A DNA stretch of 64,000 nt from Angomonas deanei (lineage: Eukaryota > Euglenozoa > Kinetoplastea > Trypanosomatida > Trypanosomatidae), in assembly GCA_903995115.1 (NCBI GenBank), contig LR877159.1:536501-600500 (forward strand), in the 5' to 3' direction. Both the position numbers and the translations under genes were made by a program. Under the pieces are notes generated by a model. That model did no database searches. It was not told the origin of the DNA and saw only the letters and a list, made by a program, of their open reading frames with translations. Positions 46,190 to 54,544 of this stretch are shown here, in pieces (the first letter of the stretch is position 1; each line of letters begins with the position of its first letter).

Positions 46190-46568
46190 GTGTTGGTATC
46201 CGACGCACAACACTTAAACCCGTTAGGAACCACACACACACACACACAAAAAAAAAAAAAAAATCCCTTAAAGACAAAACGGAGAGAGATTCGTAGATAT
46301 CTGTCAGGTGGGGAAGGAGAGCAGAAAAAAAAAAAAAAAAAGGAAGAGCTGTTTCGCCGGACAATTCCGAAGAACTGAGCGGATGCACGGGAGGTTTTAA
46401 AAGAGTACTACAAAAAAACAGAACAAACACATAAAAAACAAAAAAAAAGAACAATATCAGTTCAGTTTGTGGAAATTTAGTTTACTGTAATTAATAAAGG
46501 TGTATCTTTACTACAAAAAAGAAAAAAAAAAGTCATACTGTGAATAAAAGAATACCTTATTTTTGTTT
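46190..46568. other. Intergenic spacer
   Basis: 379 bp with several long A runs (about 46249-46263, 46325-46340) and an ACACAC stretch (46231-46248) on the plus strand. These are T-rich and GT-rich on the transcribed strand and include the likely acceptor tract for the RCR ligase gene. No gene seen. Confidence 0.55.
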
Positions 46569-46919
46569 TTACTGTCTCCCGGGGTGCTTTTCGGCGTGGT
46601 CACGCATCTCACGGAGACGATTGGCTGTTACCGTAAAAATCTGGAGGTCCATCTTCTTCTTTTCCTCGTCTGAAAGGGATTCACGGGCAACGCCAGCTTG
46701 GAACACGTTCGTTCGCTGAGAGCTAGACCGAGCCTTACGCCATTCCTCCACAAAAATTCGCTTCACCTGACTCTCATACTCCGCGTCGTTGCCCCACCAC
46801 GGAAGCATTGTATCGCTTGCTATGTGCTCAGCCGCCTGCGGGTTCGACTCTTTTTGTCGCTTAGCCCTCGCCTTGCCTTCAATGTAGAGGTAGGCGGTTA
46901 CAGCAAAACACGACACCAA
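46569..46919 (-). CDS. J-domain-like membrane protein, C-terminal part
   Basis: A 116-aa frame that opens with TTG, not ATG, 41 nt inside the end of the 339-aa frame at 46879-47898. Its first residues complete a hydrophobic segment (LLLLVSCFAVTAYLYI, counting the codons just upstream) that is a good transmembrane helix, followed by a basic EGKARAKRQKES and a helical tail (SQVKRIFVEEWRKARSSS-like). The tail has no domain I know. I read it as the C-terminus of the upstream protein, split by a +1 shift near two A4 runs (plus strand 46918-46921 and 46927-46930). It should place the J-domain protein in a membrane with the tail on the far side of it. Confidence 0.7.
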   Translation of the reverse strand: MVSCFAVTAYLYIEGKARAKRQKESNPQAAEHIASDTMLPWWGNDAEYESQVKRIFVEEWRKARSSSQRTNVFQAGVARESLSDEEKKKMDLQIFTVTANRLREMRDHAEKHPGRQ

Positions 46920-47898
46920 AAGAAGTAAAACGACTGCCTTCTATTTTAGCCTGCTTCTTTTCTTCCGTGTTGTTCATGACCTCTGTCGCAGTTCGCGAAG
47001 CTAATCCGGCAACATCCGAGCGCTCCTGCAGGTTGTGCTTGGCGTTCAGCACCTCAATGTCCTCCGCATTCACCGCAGCCTCAATCACCGCGCCTTTGGG
47101 GTGCTCCTCCTCATTTTTTTCCGCGTCACCTTTAGGTTTGCCAGCGTGCTCCTCGCCCTGCTCTTCTTCCTCCTCCACGTTGGATTTTTCCCCCAGGAAG
47201 CGTTCCCCTTCCGCCTTTGTGGCCTCGTCAGGGTCGGCTGATAAGAAGAGTGGTTTTTCTGTGCCGTCGGTGAGCGAAAGATTATCCGCCACCTTCACTT
47301 TACCATCTTCGAGCACCTGTAACTTTACCGTCTTGAGACCAGATTCTTCCATCTTTTCCTCAATGTCCTCTAAAAGCCACACCGCCTCATCGCTCCCCGA
47401 CGAAAGGAGCTCTGAGAGACGATCGCCGAGTCTTTCCTTGATCTCCTCGATTTGGTGGATGTGGTCTTCGAGAGTGGAAATGGGTATGTAAGACTGTATT
47501 TTAGCACGCTCGGTTAAGTAGTTTTGTGCCTCGTGGTCATCCACTTGGAAGTTCCCCAAATTCACAATTTTGTTATCGACAGTCTCCACGCCGTAATCCT
47601 TCATCACATCTTGGTAGGCCAAACTCACGCGGAGAAAGTCTTCCGGATCGCCCCCGGCTTCGGGATGGGTTCGTCGGCACGCTAGAAGATACTTTAACTT
47701 TGTTAAAGCGAGGGGGAGGCCGGGGCGGCATTCTAGCACTTGATACCGCAAAGGAAAATTCTCAAACTCCCGCTTCTTTGCTTCGATCTCAGCCAATTCT
47801 TTTTTCTTTGCCTCGATTTTTTGATAATCCTTCTTAATCTTCACCGTTTCCGGGATATTCTGAATGGCAGAACAAAGGAGAAGAGAAACTCTCCGCAT
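46879..47898 (-). CDS. Degenerate J-domain protein, N-terminal part
   Basis: A 339-aa frame that begins MRRVSLLLCSAIQNIPETVK, possibly a mitochondrial presequence, then a charged coiled-coil (KKDYQKIEAKKKELAEIEAK) and a short segment resembling the end of a J domain (LKYLLACRRTHPEAGGDPEDF, then SLAYQDVM; read in two pieces). The Hsp70-stimulating tripeptide HPD is HPE here, so it may be a J-like or regulatory protein. The middle (about 190-310) is acidic and Glu-rich. The last residues (SFGVVFCCNRLPLH) look out of frame, and the next frame continues with a good transmembrane helix. The start is the ATG at 47898. Confidence 0.75.
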   Translation of the reverse strand: MRRVSLLLCSAIQNIPETVKIKKDYQKIEAKKKELAEIEAKKREFENFPLRYQVLECRPGLPLALTKLKYLLACRRTHPEAGGDPEDFLRVSLAYQDVMKDYGVETVDNKIVNLGNFQVDDHEAQNYLTERAKIQSYIPISTLEDHIHQIEEIKERLGDRLSELLSSGSDEAVWLLEDIEEKMEESGLKTVKLQVLEDGKVKVADNLSLTDGTEKPLFLSADPDEATKAEGERFLGEKSNVEEEEEQGEEHAGKPKGDAEKNEEEHPKGAVIEAAVNAEDIEVLNAKHNLQERSDVAGLASRTATEVMNNTEEKKQAKIEGSRFTSFGVVFCCNRLPLH

Positions 47899-48240
47899 TT
47901 GCTTGACTTCACTTTATACTGTTTCGTGTTACAGTGGGAGAAAAAAGGAAACGAAAATAAAAAAACAAATGGCGGGAGAGAGAGAGAGTAGATTAGGCAT
48001 AGGCGGACAAATAAGGACTTACACGTGAAGGCATTAAACTAGGGTATCTCGTGTAAGAATCACAAATCAGTGAAAAATAGACAAGAACACTGAACGAAAT
48101 CTTTCTAAAAAAAAAAAAAATGTATACAGTACAATTGGGGAAGAAAAAATGAAGTTGATGGAAACATCTTTCTACTTTGATAAAAGTTCATTGTGATTTT
48201 ATTTTTATTATTATTTAGCGTTGACCTGTGGCGTTGATCT
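47899..48240. other. Intergenic spacer
   Basis: 342 bp. It includes (GA) and A13 runs at about 47979-47992 and 48107-48120. No gene seen; it should hold the 3' region of the membrane protein gene and the 5' region of the J-domain gene. Confidence 0.55.
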
Positions 48241-49500
48241 CTACCACTGTTGTTGGCTGTAGTCCCATTTTTGAGGTTGAGACCATTGTTGCTGTTGGGG
48301 CTCCTGTCCCCACTGCTGCTGTTGGGGTGCCTGTCCCCATTGTTGTTGCTGTTGTGGTGCCTGTCCCCATTGCTGCTGCTGAGCTGATTGACCCCACTGT
48401 TGCTGTTGGGGTGCCTGTCCCCATTGTTGCTGCTGTTGGGGTCCTTGTCCCCACTGTTGTTGTTGCTGTTGAGGTGCCTGTCCCCATTGCTGCTGTCCCC
48501 ACTGCTGCTGTCCCCACTGCTGGTTAAGCCACGGATTTGCTCCCGGGGACAAGTGAACGCCACTACGAATCTCTGCTTCATTCTTCTTGACACTTTTCCG
48601 TCCCGAGCGCTTACCACAGTAATAGAAGCGCTGCGTTGCGATGAGGAATATGGGAATTAAAATGATTAAAAAGATCAAATACCACAGGTTTGTGATACAG
48701 GTTGACATTGTTCCGACTTCCGCACTCAAAGGGTCGCCCATGTAATACACTTGAACGTTGTTGATATACAGGTAGAATATCCAGTTACCGGAAAGAACAG
48801 ACCCGCGCTGGGCATAAAACAACAGCTTTACGACTGCTTCATCTCTATCCTCCACATGGATCAAGAAATCTTTTTTTAACAGCGCAGCAATGCCCAAATT
48901 AGAATTTGTGATCGCAACAGTGGTCTCGCCGGTTAATTCGACAAGGGAGCAGTCTACACCCAGTGCCTTGCACAGGGAGTCTTTTAACGGAGCAGCGTTC
49001 GACACGTTTGTTAGCACGGACAGCGAGATATTTCGGAGACAAGTTGTAACCGACGACGCATTAATGGCAGCGGTTTCCGTGCACGTCGACGACGTCACCG
49101 TGTCGGGTTGCCGATTGAAGTGGCTCCGCACTACCGGGTTTAATGTCGTGTAGTCGCTTCCAGAGGAGACCACACTCTTCATTTGACTTTCAATTCCAGC
49201 CAATCCTGTAGAAACGGCCGAGGAGGTCCCGTAAGCGTTAGCCTGTGTGACCAGTACTATGTCATTCCCGTTCTGATACGCTCTGACGGAGGTGGGAGAA
49301 CCAGTGACAGAAAGGGCGTCCGTAAAAGGGGTCAGATCGCTTACAAAAGCCGTCACCGCGTCGCTGAAATTTCCGTCAAAATCGTTTAACGCATTGGACA
49401 AAACAAACTCGCTGTTGTATGGTACTATAATATTTTGCGCGGTGCAGTGCGAAAGCACGAACACCACCATGTAGGTCAAAAAAATCACGGAATGCTTCAT
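48241..49500 (-). CDS. Type I membrane protein with Gln/Trp-rich repeat tail
   Basis: The 419-aa protein has a signal peptide (MKHSVIFLTYMVVFVLSHC, cleavage near 20), an ectodomain of about 250 residues with several N-glycosylation sites (NFS, NAS, NIS, NVS) and six or more Cys, one transmembrane helix (about 272-293: LWYLIFLIILIPIFLIATQ), a basic stop-transfer (YYCGKRSGRKSVKK) and a cytoplasmic tail of about 100 residues made of repeats of WGQ-x-P-QQQQ. The family is not known to me; it may be a surface protein of the trypanosomatids, and the ectodomain could be lineage specific. The tail is of the type seen in multivalent or phase-separating proteins. The start is the first ATG. Confidence 0.8.
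   Translation of the reverse strand: MKHSVIFLTYMVVFVLSHCTAQNIIVPYNSEFVLSNALNDFDGNFSDAVTAFVSDLTPFTDALSVTGSPTSVRAYQNGNDIVLVTQANAYGTSSAVSTGLAGIESQMKSVVSSGSDYTTLNPVVRSHFNRQPDTVTSSTCTETAAINASSVTTCLRNISLSVLTNVSNAAPLKDSLCKALGVDCSLVELTGETTVAITNSNLGIAALLKKDFLIHVEDRDEAVVKLLFYAQRGSVLSGNWIFYLYINNVQVYYMGDPLSAEVGTMSTCITNLWYLIFLIILIPIFLIATQRFYYCGKRSGRKSVKKNEAEIRSGVHLSPGANPWLNQQWGQQQWGQQQWGQAPQQQQQQWGQGPQQQQQWGQAPQQQQWGQSAQQQQWGQAPQQQQQWGQAPQQQQWGQEPQQQQWSQPQKWDYSQQQW
48244..48530 (-). repeat. Gln/Trp/Gly tandem repeats in a coding region
   Basis: About 13 imperfect repeats coding for WGQ followed by zero to seven residues of A/G/S/E, P and Q. The repeat length varies between 9 and 30 bp because the Q tracts vary, as expected of a slippage-prone CAG/CAA-like repeat. 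Confidence 0.75.
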
Positions 49501-49687
49501 CCTATCTAGTCAAAGCTACTATATTACGATAAGTGGAAAGGGAGAGGAAAAGGGAATATGGGTTAGAGCTCATAAAACGAACGCCCCACAACAGTGTGTG
49601 TCAATCAACCGGGGGCCAGATCAATTGTAACAATGATGCTAGCATAATGCACGGCATATGTAAAACGACGGACGACGTGCCTACAAC

Positions 49688-51070
49688 CTATAGTTTCGTT
49701 AACACTGCCCGAACCACAGTAATACAGTGGTCCACCCGCCTGCAGTCTGCCACGGAGCAAGACACGACAGTACAACGGTGTGAAATCCTTTTGAATCTCA
49801 AAAGTGCCTCAAGAGTCGCCTCGGCCTCCACCTGTTTCAGCTGCTCCGAATTGCTCAGCAGTTTCTTACATGCTTTGAAAAAGTGTTTTTTTAATTTGTC
49901 CGAAAACGCAAACGGGGTAGGAGTACTCCAGTCGGACGTGCTCATCGCGTCAAGCTGTTCAAAGACACGAATCGTTTGTTGGACCGAGAGGTCGCCACTA
50001 AAGCAGTGTATCTGTGCAAAAATAGCATCGTGTAAGGTGTCCCACTCCTCTCTGGGGTCCTCGCTGACAAGCGCGCCTTCGGGATCTTCCCTGTGTAATT
50101 GGGAGAGTAGCATCAGCAAATCCAGCGTCTCCTCCAACGTCAGTTCTACGATGCGGCCGGTGCGATAGAAGGATAGGATTAAACTGGTGAGCACCTTTTT
50201 GTTGTGCTGGACTGTTTTGGAGTGCATAAAATACAGGAGGACGGCGCAGGGAACGGTACGATGCTCGTCGACTGGCGTTTCAAGAATGTTTTTCTCAAGT
50301 TCTCGCACGACAACGAAGGGAGAGGGAAACGGGACCCCTTGCAGGCAAAGGAGGGCCACAATCCGGTCGGTGAGGCCCAGTTGTGGAATCATTCGATGAA
50401 TCTCAGACACACAAACGGAGAAAACTTTCTTCACCGTTCTGAAAACGTGTTCGCTTTTGAGGGAGTCGCTGTACAATTTAAGAAGAACCAAAACCCACCA
50501 AATGTGACGTGTGTTTTGGGGTTCACAATGGATCAAAAAAGCTTTGGTGCGCTCCGCCACGCCATCGAAGCACGCTGAACTCGCAAACGCGGAGAATTTT
50601 AAAGCAACCTCGAAAAGCATTAATGTTTCCACTGTTTCCAGTCCCTTGATAAAATCTTCGTCAATCTCCTTAAAGAGGGCCTGCGCATCCTCCTCCTTTA
50701 GTGCCGATTGCTCGAGGACAAGGCATCCGTACATTTTTCGCACGCGAGCGTTCGGGGAGGAGAGTCTATCCCGCGCGCGGGGGTGCGCAAGGTTACCGGG
50801 GAGCATGGAATAGAACTCGTTCAACACCGATTTTTCCCGAGTGGTCATGCAGGGCTGTAATGCTAAAAGTGAGGCCGAAGAAGCCCTGTCGAGGCCTTCC
50901 ACTACCGTCCCCGACCGGACGAGAACGTCAAGAACCGGAAGAGACTTTGACGGCATCGCAAAATTCCAGCTTTGCTCGTGAAGTAAAGAAAGATGGTTTT
51001 TCGCCACCACTAGCCTCTCAAACTGTGTGTCATGGAAGTGCTGCTTAAGCACCGGGAAGCACTTTAACAT
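49688..51070 (-). CDS. Helical-repeat-like protein, function unknown
   Basis: A 460-aa protein that begins MLKCFPVLKQHFHDT and is predicted to be almost entirely helical, with Leu-rich stretches such as ETLDLLMLLSQLHRED and TLMLFEVALKFSAFAS spaced like an alpha-solenoid. No PPR signature is evident to me, and no catalytic motif. The N-terminus is not a clear presequence, but a mitochondrial location is possible since many kinetoplastid solenoid proteins of this size are mitochondrial RNA-binding proteins. The start is the first ATG, and a pyrimidine-rich tract (purine-rich on the plus strand, 51072-51105) lies upstream. Confidence 0.72.
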   Translation of the reverse strand: MLKCFPVLKQHFHDTQFERLVVAKNHLSLLHEQSWNFAMPSKSLPVLDVLVRSGTVVEGLDRASSASLLALQPCMTTREKSVLNEFYSMLPGNLAHPRARDRLSSPNARVRKMYGCLVLEQSALKEEDAQALFKEIDEDFIKGLETVETLMLFEVALKFSAFASSACFDGVAERTKAFLIHCEPQNTRHIWWVLVLLKLYSDSLKSEHVFRTVKKVFSVCVSEIHRMIPQLGLTDRIVALLCLQGVPFPSPFVVVRELEKNILETPVDEHRTVPCAVLLYFMHSKTVQHNKKVLTSLILSFYRTGRIVELTLEETLDLLMLLSQLHREDPEGALVSEDPREEWDTLHDAIFAQIHCFSGDLSVQQTIRVFEQLDAMSTSDWSTPTPFAFSDKLKKHFFKACKKLLSNSEQLKQVEAEATLEALLRFKRISHRCTVVSCSVADCRRVDHCITVVRAVLTKL

Positions 51071-51249
51071 CTGGAAAGGAGTAGGGGGAGGGAGGGAGTG
51101 AGGTTATTCATACATACTAAAACTCCGCATGCAGCAAAAGCGAACAAAAAGAACAACCGAAGCAACCACTACAAAAAAAAAAAACCTGGTTTATGATAGA
51201 AATGAAGAAAATAAAAAAAATACCAATATCAGCGTTGTATGTGTCTGCT

Positions 51250-51750
51250 TTACTTCTTGGGGGCGCTGGTCGGGGAGGGCACGCGCTTGGCCTTCTCCGT
51301 CATGAAGAGCTGAACGTGGCAAGGGCTGCACATGTAAGGAGTAATGCGACCGTGGGCACGGAAGGTACGGCGGCGCATACGAGCGGCCTGATCCACCTGC
51401 ACGTGCTTGATGATCATCTTGTTGGCGTCCAAACCCTTTTCGATCGCGTTAGCCTCGGCATTTTTAAGAAGAGAAAGCATCGCGACAACAGACTTGCGAG
51501 GCCAGCGGCCCTTGGTCTGTCCCCACTCCTTAGCCTGCGCAGTGCGGCCAATCTTGCCGTTGTAGCGCTTGAAGGGAATGCAGCGGGTCTTGGCAAGAAC
51601 CTGGCGGTAGAGCTGCTGAGCCTTGCGGAGAGGCATGCCGTTGACAACGTTGGCCGTCTCGAAGGTGTTCTTGAAGTGGCAACGGAGGTCGCTCACCTTA
51701 GCCTTAGCAGACTTGGAGGAGACCTGCGGCTTGCGGGAATACTGCACCAT
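51250..51750 (-). CDS. RPL17: 60S ribosomal protein uL22 (L17)
   Basis: The 166-aa protein is uL22 (eukaryotic L17), which lines the exit tunnel of the large subunit. It begins MVQYSRKPQVSSKSAKAK, has the LRCHFKNTFETANVVNGM stretch, LRKAQQLYRQVLAK, the conserved GRWPRKSVVAMLSLLKNAEANA, and the beta-hairpin tip ARMRRRTFRAHGRITPYM. The C-terminus (KAKRVPSPTSAPKK) is slightly different from other eukaryotes. The length is normal. The GC content is higher than in the spacers and codon choice is strongly biased, as expected for a highly expressed gene. The start is certain. Confidence 0.97.
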   Translation of the reverse strand: MVQYSRKPQVSSKSAKAKVSDLRCHFKNTFETANVVNGMPLRKAQQLYRQVLAKTRCIPFKRYNGKIGRTAQAKEWGQTKGRWPRKSVVAMLSLLKNAEANAIEKGLDANKMIIKHVQVDQAARMRRRTFRAHGRITPYMCSPCHVQLFMTEKAKRVPSPTSAPKK

Positions 51751-51925
51751 TTAATATGCAATGCCTATAAACAAACAAACAGAGAGGGGCGAAAAAAAAA
51801 AAAAGAAGATAGAGGGGGAAGCAGCGTATGGATTAGGAAGTGGTGCCGGAGGCACAAGAGAAGTAACGATGAAAAATCACAGATCAATATATAAAGCATA
51901 TAGCTTTCGTTGTCTATTATGATCA

Positions 51926-52276
51926 CTACTTGGTGTCCATTTTTTGTTTGAAAATTTGAGAGCCAAGAGTTGTTAGAGAAACAACATTCACATCGTTTTC
52001 CTTTCTCACGATAAAAAAGTTATTCTGACGGGAGGTGAACTGGTGGATTCCTCCGTACGACACTAACGCTTCCTGAACAGAGTCCGGAATTCTTTTCGTC
52101 CATTGATTTATGGGCACCCACGCTCTGTCGGACGGGAAACACTCTAAAAGGCACGCGACAAGTTGGGGTTCATTAAGTGGTTTACCGTTCGCGGGCTTGC
52201 TAGGACGGTTTAAAGAAGAGTTTCTTGCCGCCTGAGCCATCATAGGCGACTGACTAAACATAATGAAACGGCGCAT
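51926..52276 (-). CDS. Small probable mitochondrial protein
   Basis: A 116-aa protein that starts MRRFIMFSQSPMMAQAARNSS, which resembles a mitochondrial presequence (basic, no acidic residues, Ser/Ala). It continues with a compact globular segment (VACLLECFPSDRAWVPINQW through RKENDVNVVSL) that has the alternation of a winged-helix. I do not know the family. The start is decided by an acceptor: the minus strand reads a T-rich tract then ACCAG at 52283-52282, six nt before the ATG at 52276. The frame is open to 52390 but in a pyrimidine-rich region that codes for Leu/Ser/Phe-rich sequence, so the longer form is unlikely. Confidence 0.7.
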   Translation of the reverse strand: MRRFIMFSQSPMMAQAARNSSLNRPSKPANGKPLNEPQLVACLLECFPSDRAWVPINQWTKRIPDSVQEALVSYGGIHQFTSRQNNFFIVRKENDVNVVSLTTLGSQIFKQKMDTK

Positions 52277-52281
52277 GTCAG

Positions 52282-52300
52282 CTGGTAAAAATAAAAAAAT
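52282..52300 (-). promoter_or_regulatory. Spliced-leader acceptor of the small mitochondrial-like gene
   Basis: The minus strand reads TTTTTTTATTTTTACCAG, ending 5 nt before the ATG at 52276. It excludes the longer upstream frame. Confidence 0.5.
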
Positions 52301-52573
52301 AGAAGATACTTTAAAAAGCGTGGAGGGAGAGAGAGAGAGGTGCCACAAAAAGATACATAGTGGTGGGGATAGTACAACACTGGCAGGCAAGGAGTGAAAA
52401 GGAAAAAAAAAAAAGGAAGGTGTCCCTCCCTCTTTCGAATTCTATTGTTAATTCCACATACAATTATCGGGTACAGGCGTTACAGCAAACGAAAACTAAA
52501 CATTGTCGATAGATAAATAATAATAATAAAAATGTGAGGGAAGGCCGTCTACCAGTGATTCTTTCCTTCGTCA

Positions 52574-53941
52574 TCAACAGACTCTTGAACGGGTCTTCAT
52601 TCTTTTTGGCTGAGCTGGCGGTTGGCTTGGCGTAACGTGGTTGCTGAGGTTGACGTGTACGGGTGCCTGGGCGATTGGCTGTTGGGGTGCCCCGGTCGAC
52701 CATTCCGTCGGCGCCCCAGTGCCCCACGCGGTTTCAGCAGAACCCCAATTGTCCGAATTGGGCGAGTACGGTGTCACCTCGGCCGCCACCTTTTCGAACT
52801 GTTGAAACTGTTGCTGTTGCTGATTTGCCGTTGTCACCACAACCGGGGTGGAGTCAAATAGATCGTCCATGGTAAACGTGGGCTGCGGCGGCTTCGCCGG
52901 TGGAGCGGCAGGCTTTGCCACCGGAGGAGAAGGTGCCGACACTTTCTCTGGCACGGGAGCCGGCTTTTGCTCGGTCTTCGTGGCCGAGCTGGAAGAAATG
53001 CCAAGGCTTTCTAGAGAAACTACTTCATTAGGGGTGTCGTACTTCTCCAAGTCGTCTTCCAAACGCGCCAACAGACTCTCCGGCAGCGGCTTCAGCCTGG
53101 GAATGGCCTCTGTGAACACCTTTGAAGAATTCAGCATCGAGTCGAAAAAAATCTTTAATTTTCTCGCCACTTCATCGTAGAGGCGGTAGTTTACGATCCA
53201 TGAACGTTTCTGAGGAATGGAGAACTCCGTGAATCCGCCCAAGATAAAGATGACACTTTTCGACAGTAGCTGGAACAGGTTTTTCCCGTCCCTTATTAGT
53301 AGTTGGTGAGCTTCGTACGTGCAGAAGTTATTGATAATATATTCCCGGAACACGATCGACGCCAACGCATTCAAACCTTGGAGGAGGGACTGAAACACCG
53401 GATAAAGCGTATTGACATTTAAGGATTGGTAGTACTCTTCGAATTCCTTTGTCTCCACGCGGCGGTAGTCCCCTAATTCCTTCTGCATGCTGCAGCGGCT
53501 ATTCAAGTAAGCCACGTACTGAAAAATAAACTCATTCTGTTCTGCTCCGTCCATGGAGGTTCGAAGTTCTTTAATTCGGTTAAAGCTAAAGATATGCTGG
53601 TAGAGGCAAATGTAACGCACTACCTCGTCCGATCCGTCCGTCAGCAAGCGGTGAAACACCACCATGGACTTGAGCACAATGACCCAATTGTGGGTGTGTG
53701 ACCTTTTTTCCAGTTCCCGTACAATATATTCGCAGATGGGTCGACCGTTCTTCTCAGGTTTTCTGCAGTGGCCGTAAGTCGCGGCTAAAAGGTATTGCAT
53801 GTACTTTTCCTTTGGGGCCTTCAACATATGACTAGTTGTCTTGAAAATAGCGCGATTTAGGTCGTCGCCGGTCACCCGACTCAAACCAACGATAGCTTTT
53901 TCTTTAAAGTATCCCGCGCTCTGTTTGACATCCGTGCTCAT
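52574..53941 (-). CDS. AP180/CALM-type clathrin assembly protein (ANTH domain)
   Basis: ANTH proteins bind PI(4,5)P2 and clathrin/AP2 and act in endocytosis, in trypanosomatids at the flagellar pocket. The 455-aa protein starts MSTDVKQSAGYFKEKAIVG, has an ANTH domain (about 1-285) with the KAPKEKYMQYLL-like lipid-binding region (the family's KxK...H pattern, approximate), and a long C-terminal tail rich in Pro/Ala/Gln with DDLFDS, a putative clathrin/adaptor motif. The start is clear: TTTTATTTTTCAG ends 1 nt before the ATG at 53941. The C-terminal last 20 residues (QPKRMKTRSRVC) may be out of frame, because another frame reads KKNEDPFKSLL in the same place. An A5 run lies at this point. Confidence 0.88.
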   Translation of the reverse strand: MSTDVKQSAGYFKEKAIVGLSRVTGDDLNRAIFKTTSHMLKAPKEKYMQYLLAATYGHCRKPEKNGRPICEYIVRELEKRSHTHNWVIVLKSMVVFHRLLTDGSDEVVRYICLYQHIFSFNRIKELRTSMDGAEQNEFIFQYVAYLNSRCSMQKELGDYRRVETKEFEEYYQSLNVNTLYPVFQSLLQGLNALASIVFREYIINNFCTYEAHQLLIRDGKNLFQLLSKSVIFILGGFTEFSIPQKRSWIVNYRLYDEVARKLKIFFDSMLNSSKVFTEAIPRLKPLPESLLARLEDDLEKYDTPNEVVSLESLGISSSSATKTEQKPAPVPEKVSAPSPPVAKPAAPPAKPPQPTFTMDDLFDSTPVVVTTANQQQQQFQQFEKVAAEVTPYSPNSDNWGSAETAWGTGAPTEWSTGAPQQPIAQAPVHVNLSNHVTPSQPPAQPKRMKTRSRVC

Positions 53942-54544
53942 TCTGAAAAATAAAATAAAGCGGGTGCTATTACGTGAAAGCAATAATATTCCCCACCTCG
54001 ACCCCAAAGCGAATAAGAGTCGCACAAGCGTATAATAAAAATAAAACTAAAAAGCAAACAAACAAAAATAGAGTAAAAGGATAGAGAAAAGGGGGACGTT
54101 GAGAATTACTATTATCACTAATTTTTTTTTTAAAAAAAAAAAAACTTTGAACAACCATCACCGGAAAAAAAAAAAAAAGGAAAAGAAAATATAAAACGTA
54201 TATATTTGAATGTGGTAATGCTAGTTTTTTTTTTTTTTTTCAATATTTCCTTTTTATTATGTTTAACCATAATAATTTCGAACTCATCTCGGTGGAAGCG
54301 ACACTGTTTGAAGTGAGCAAAGGCAGCGCTAGGCGTCCTGTTCGCTGGGCGGGAACACTAACGGGGTATCTTTGGTTTCATTTTATAATCGTTCGTTGAC
54401 ATATCTCCTTTATTACTCTTATTATTACGAATATAATAGTGACGCTTTTCTCGCAGAAAGTTCTTATTGTCACATCGGTCATCCCACTCTCGTTTAGCGC
54501 TCCATTCTTATTGTTACTCGTATTTTGGTGACGAACGGATTCGT
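53942..54544. other. Intergenic spacer with long homopolymers
   Basis: 603 bp. A/T homopolymers at about 54122-54142, 54165-54178 and a T16 run near 54224. A moderately GC-rich patch (54285-54365) has no gene I can recognise. It also holds the 3' region of the PDK-like gene. Confidence 0.55.
53943..53958 (-). promoter_or_regulatory. Spliced-leader acceptor of the CALM gene
   Basis: The minus strand reads TTTATTTTTCAGA directly before the ATG at 53941. A 5' untranslated region of only one or two nt besides the spliced leader is implied. Confidence 0.55.
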
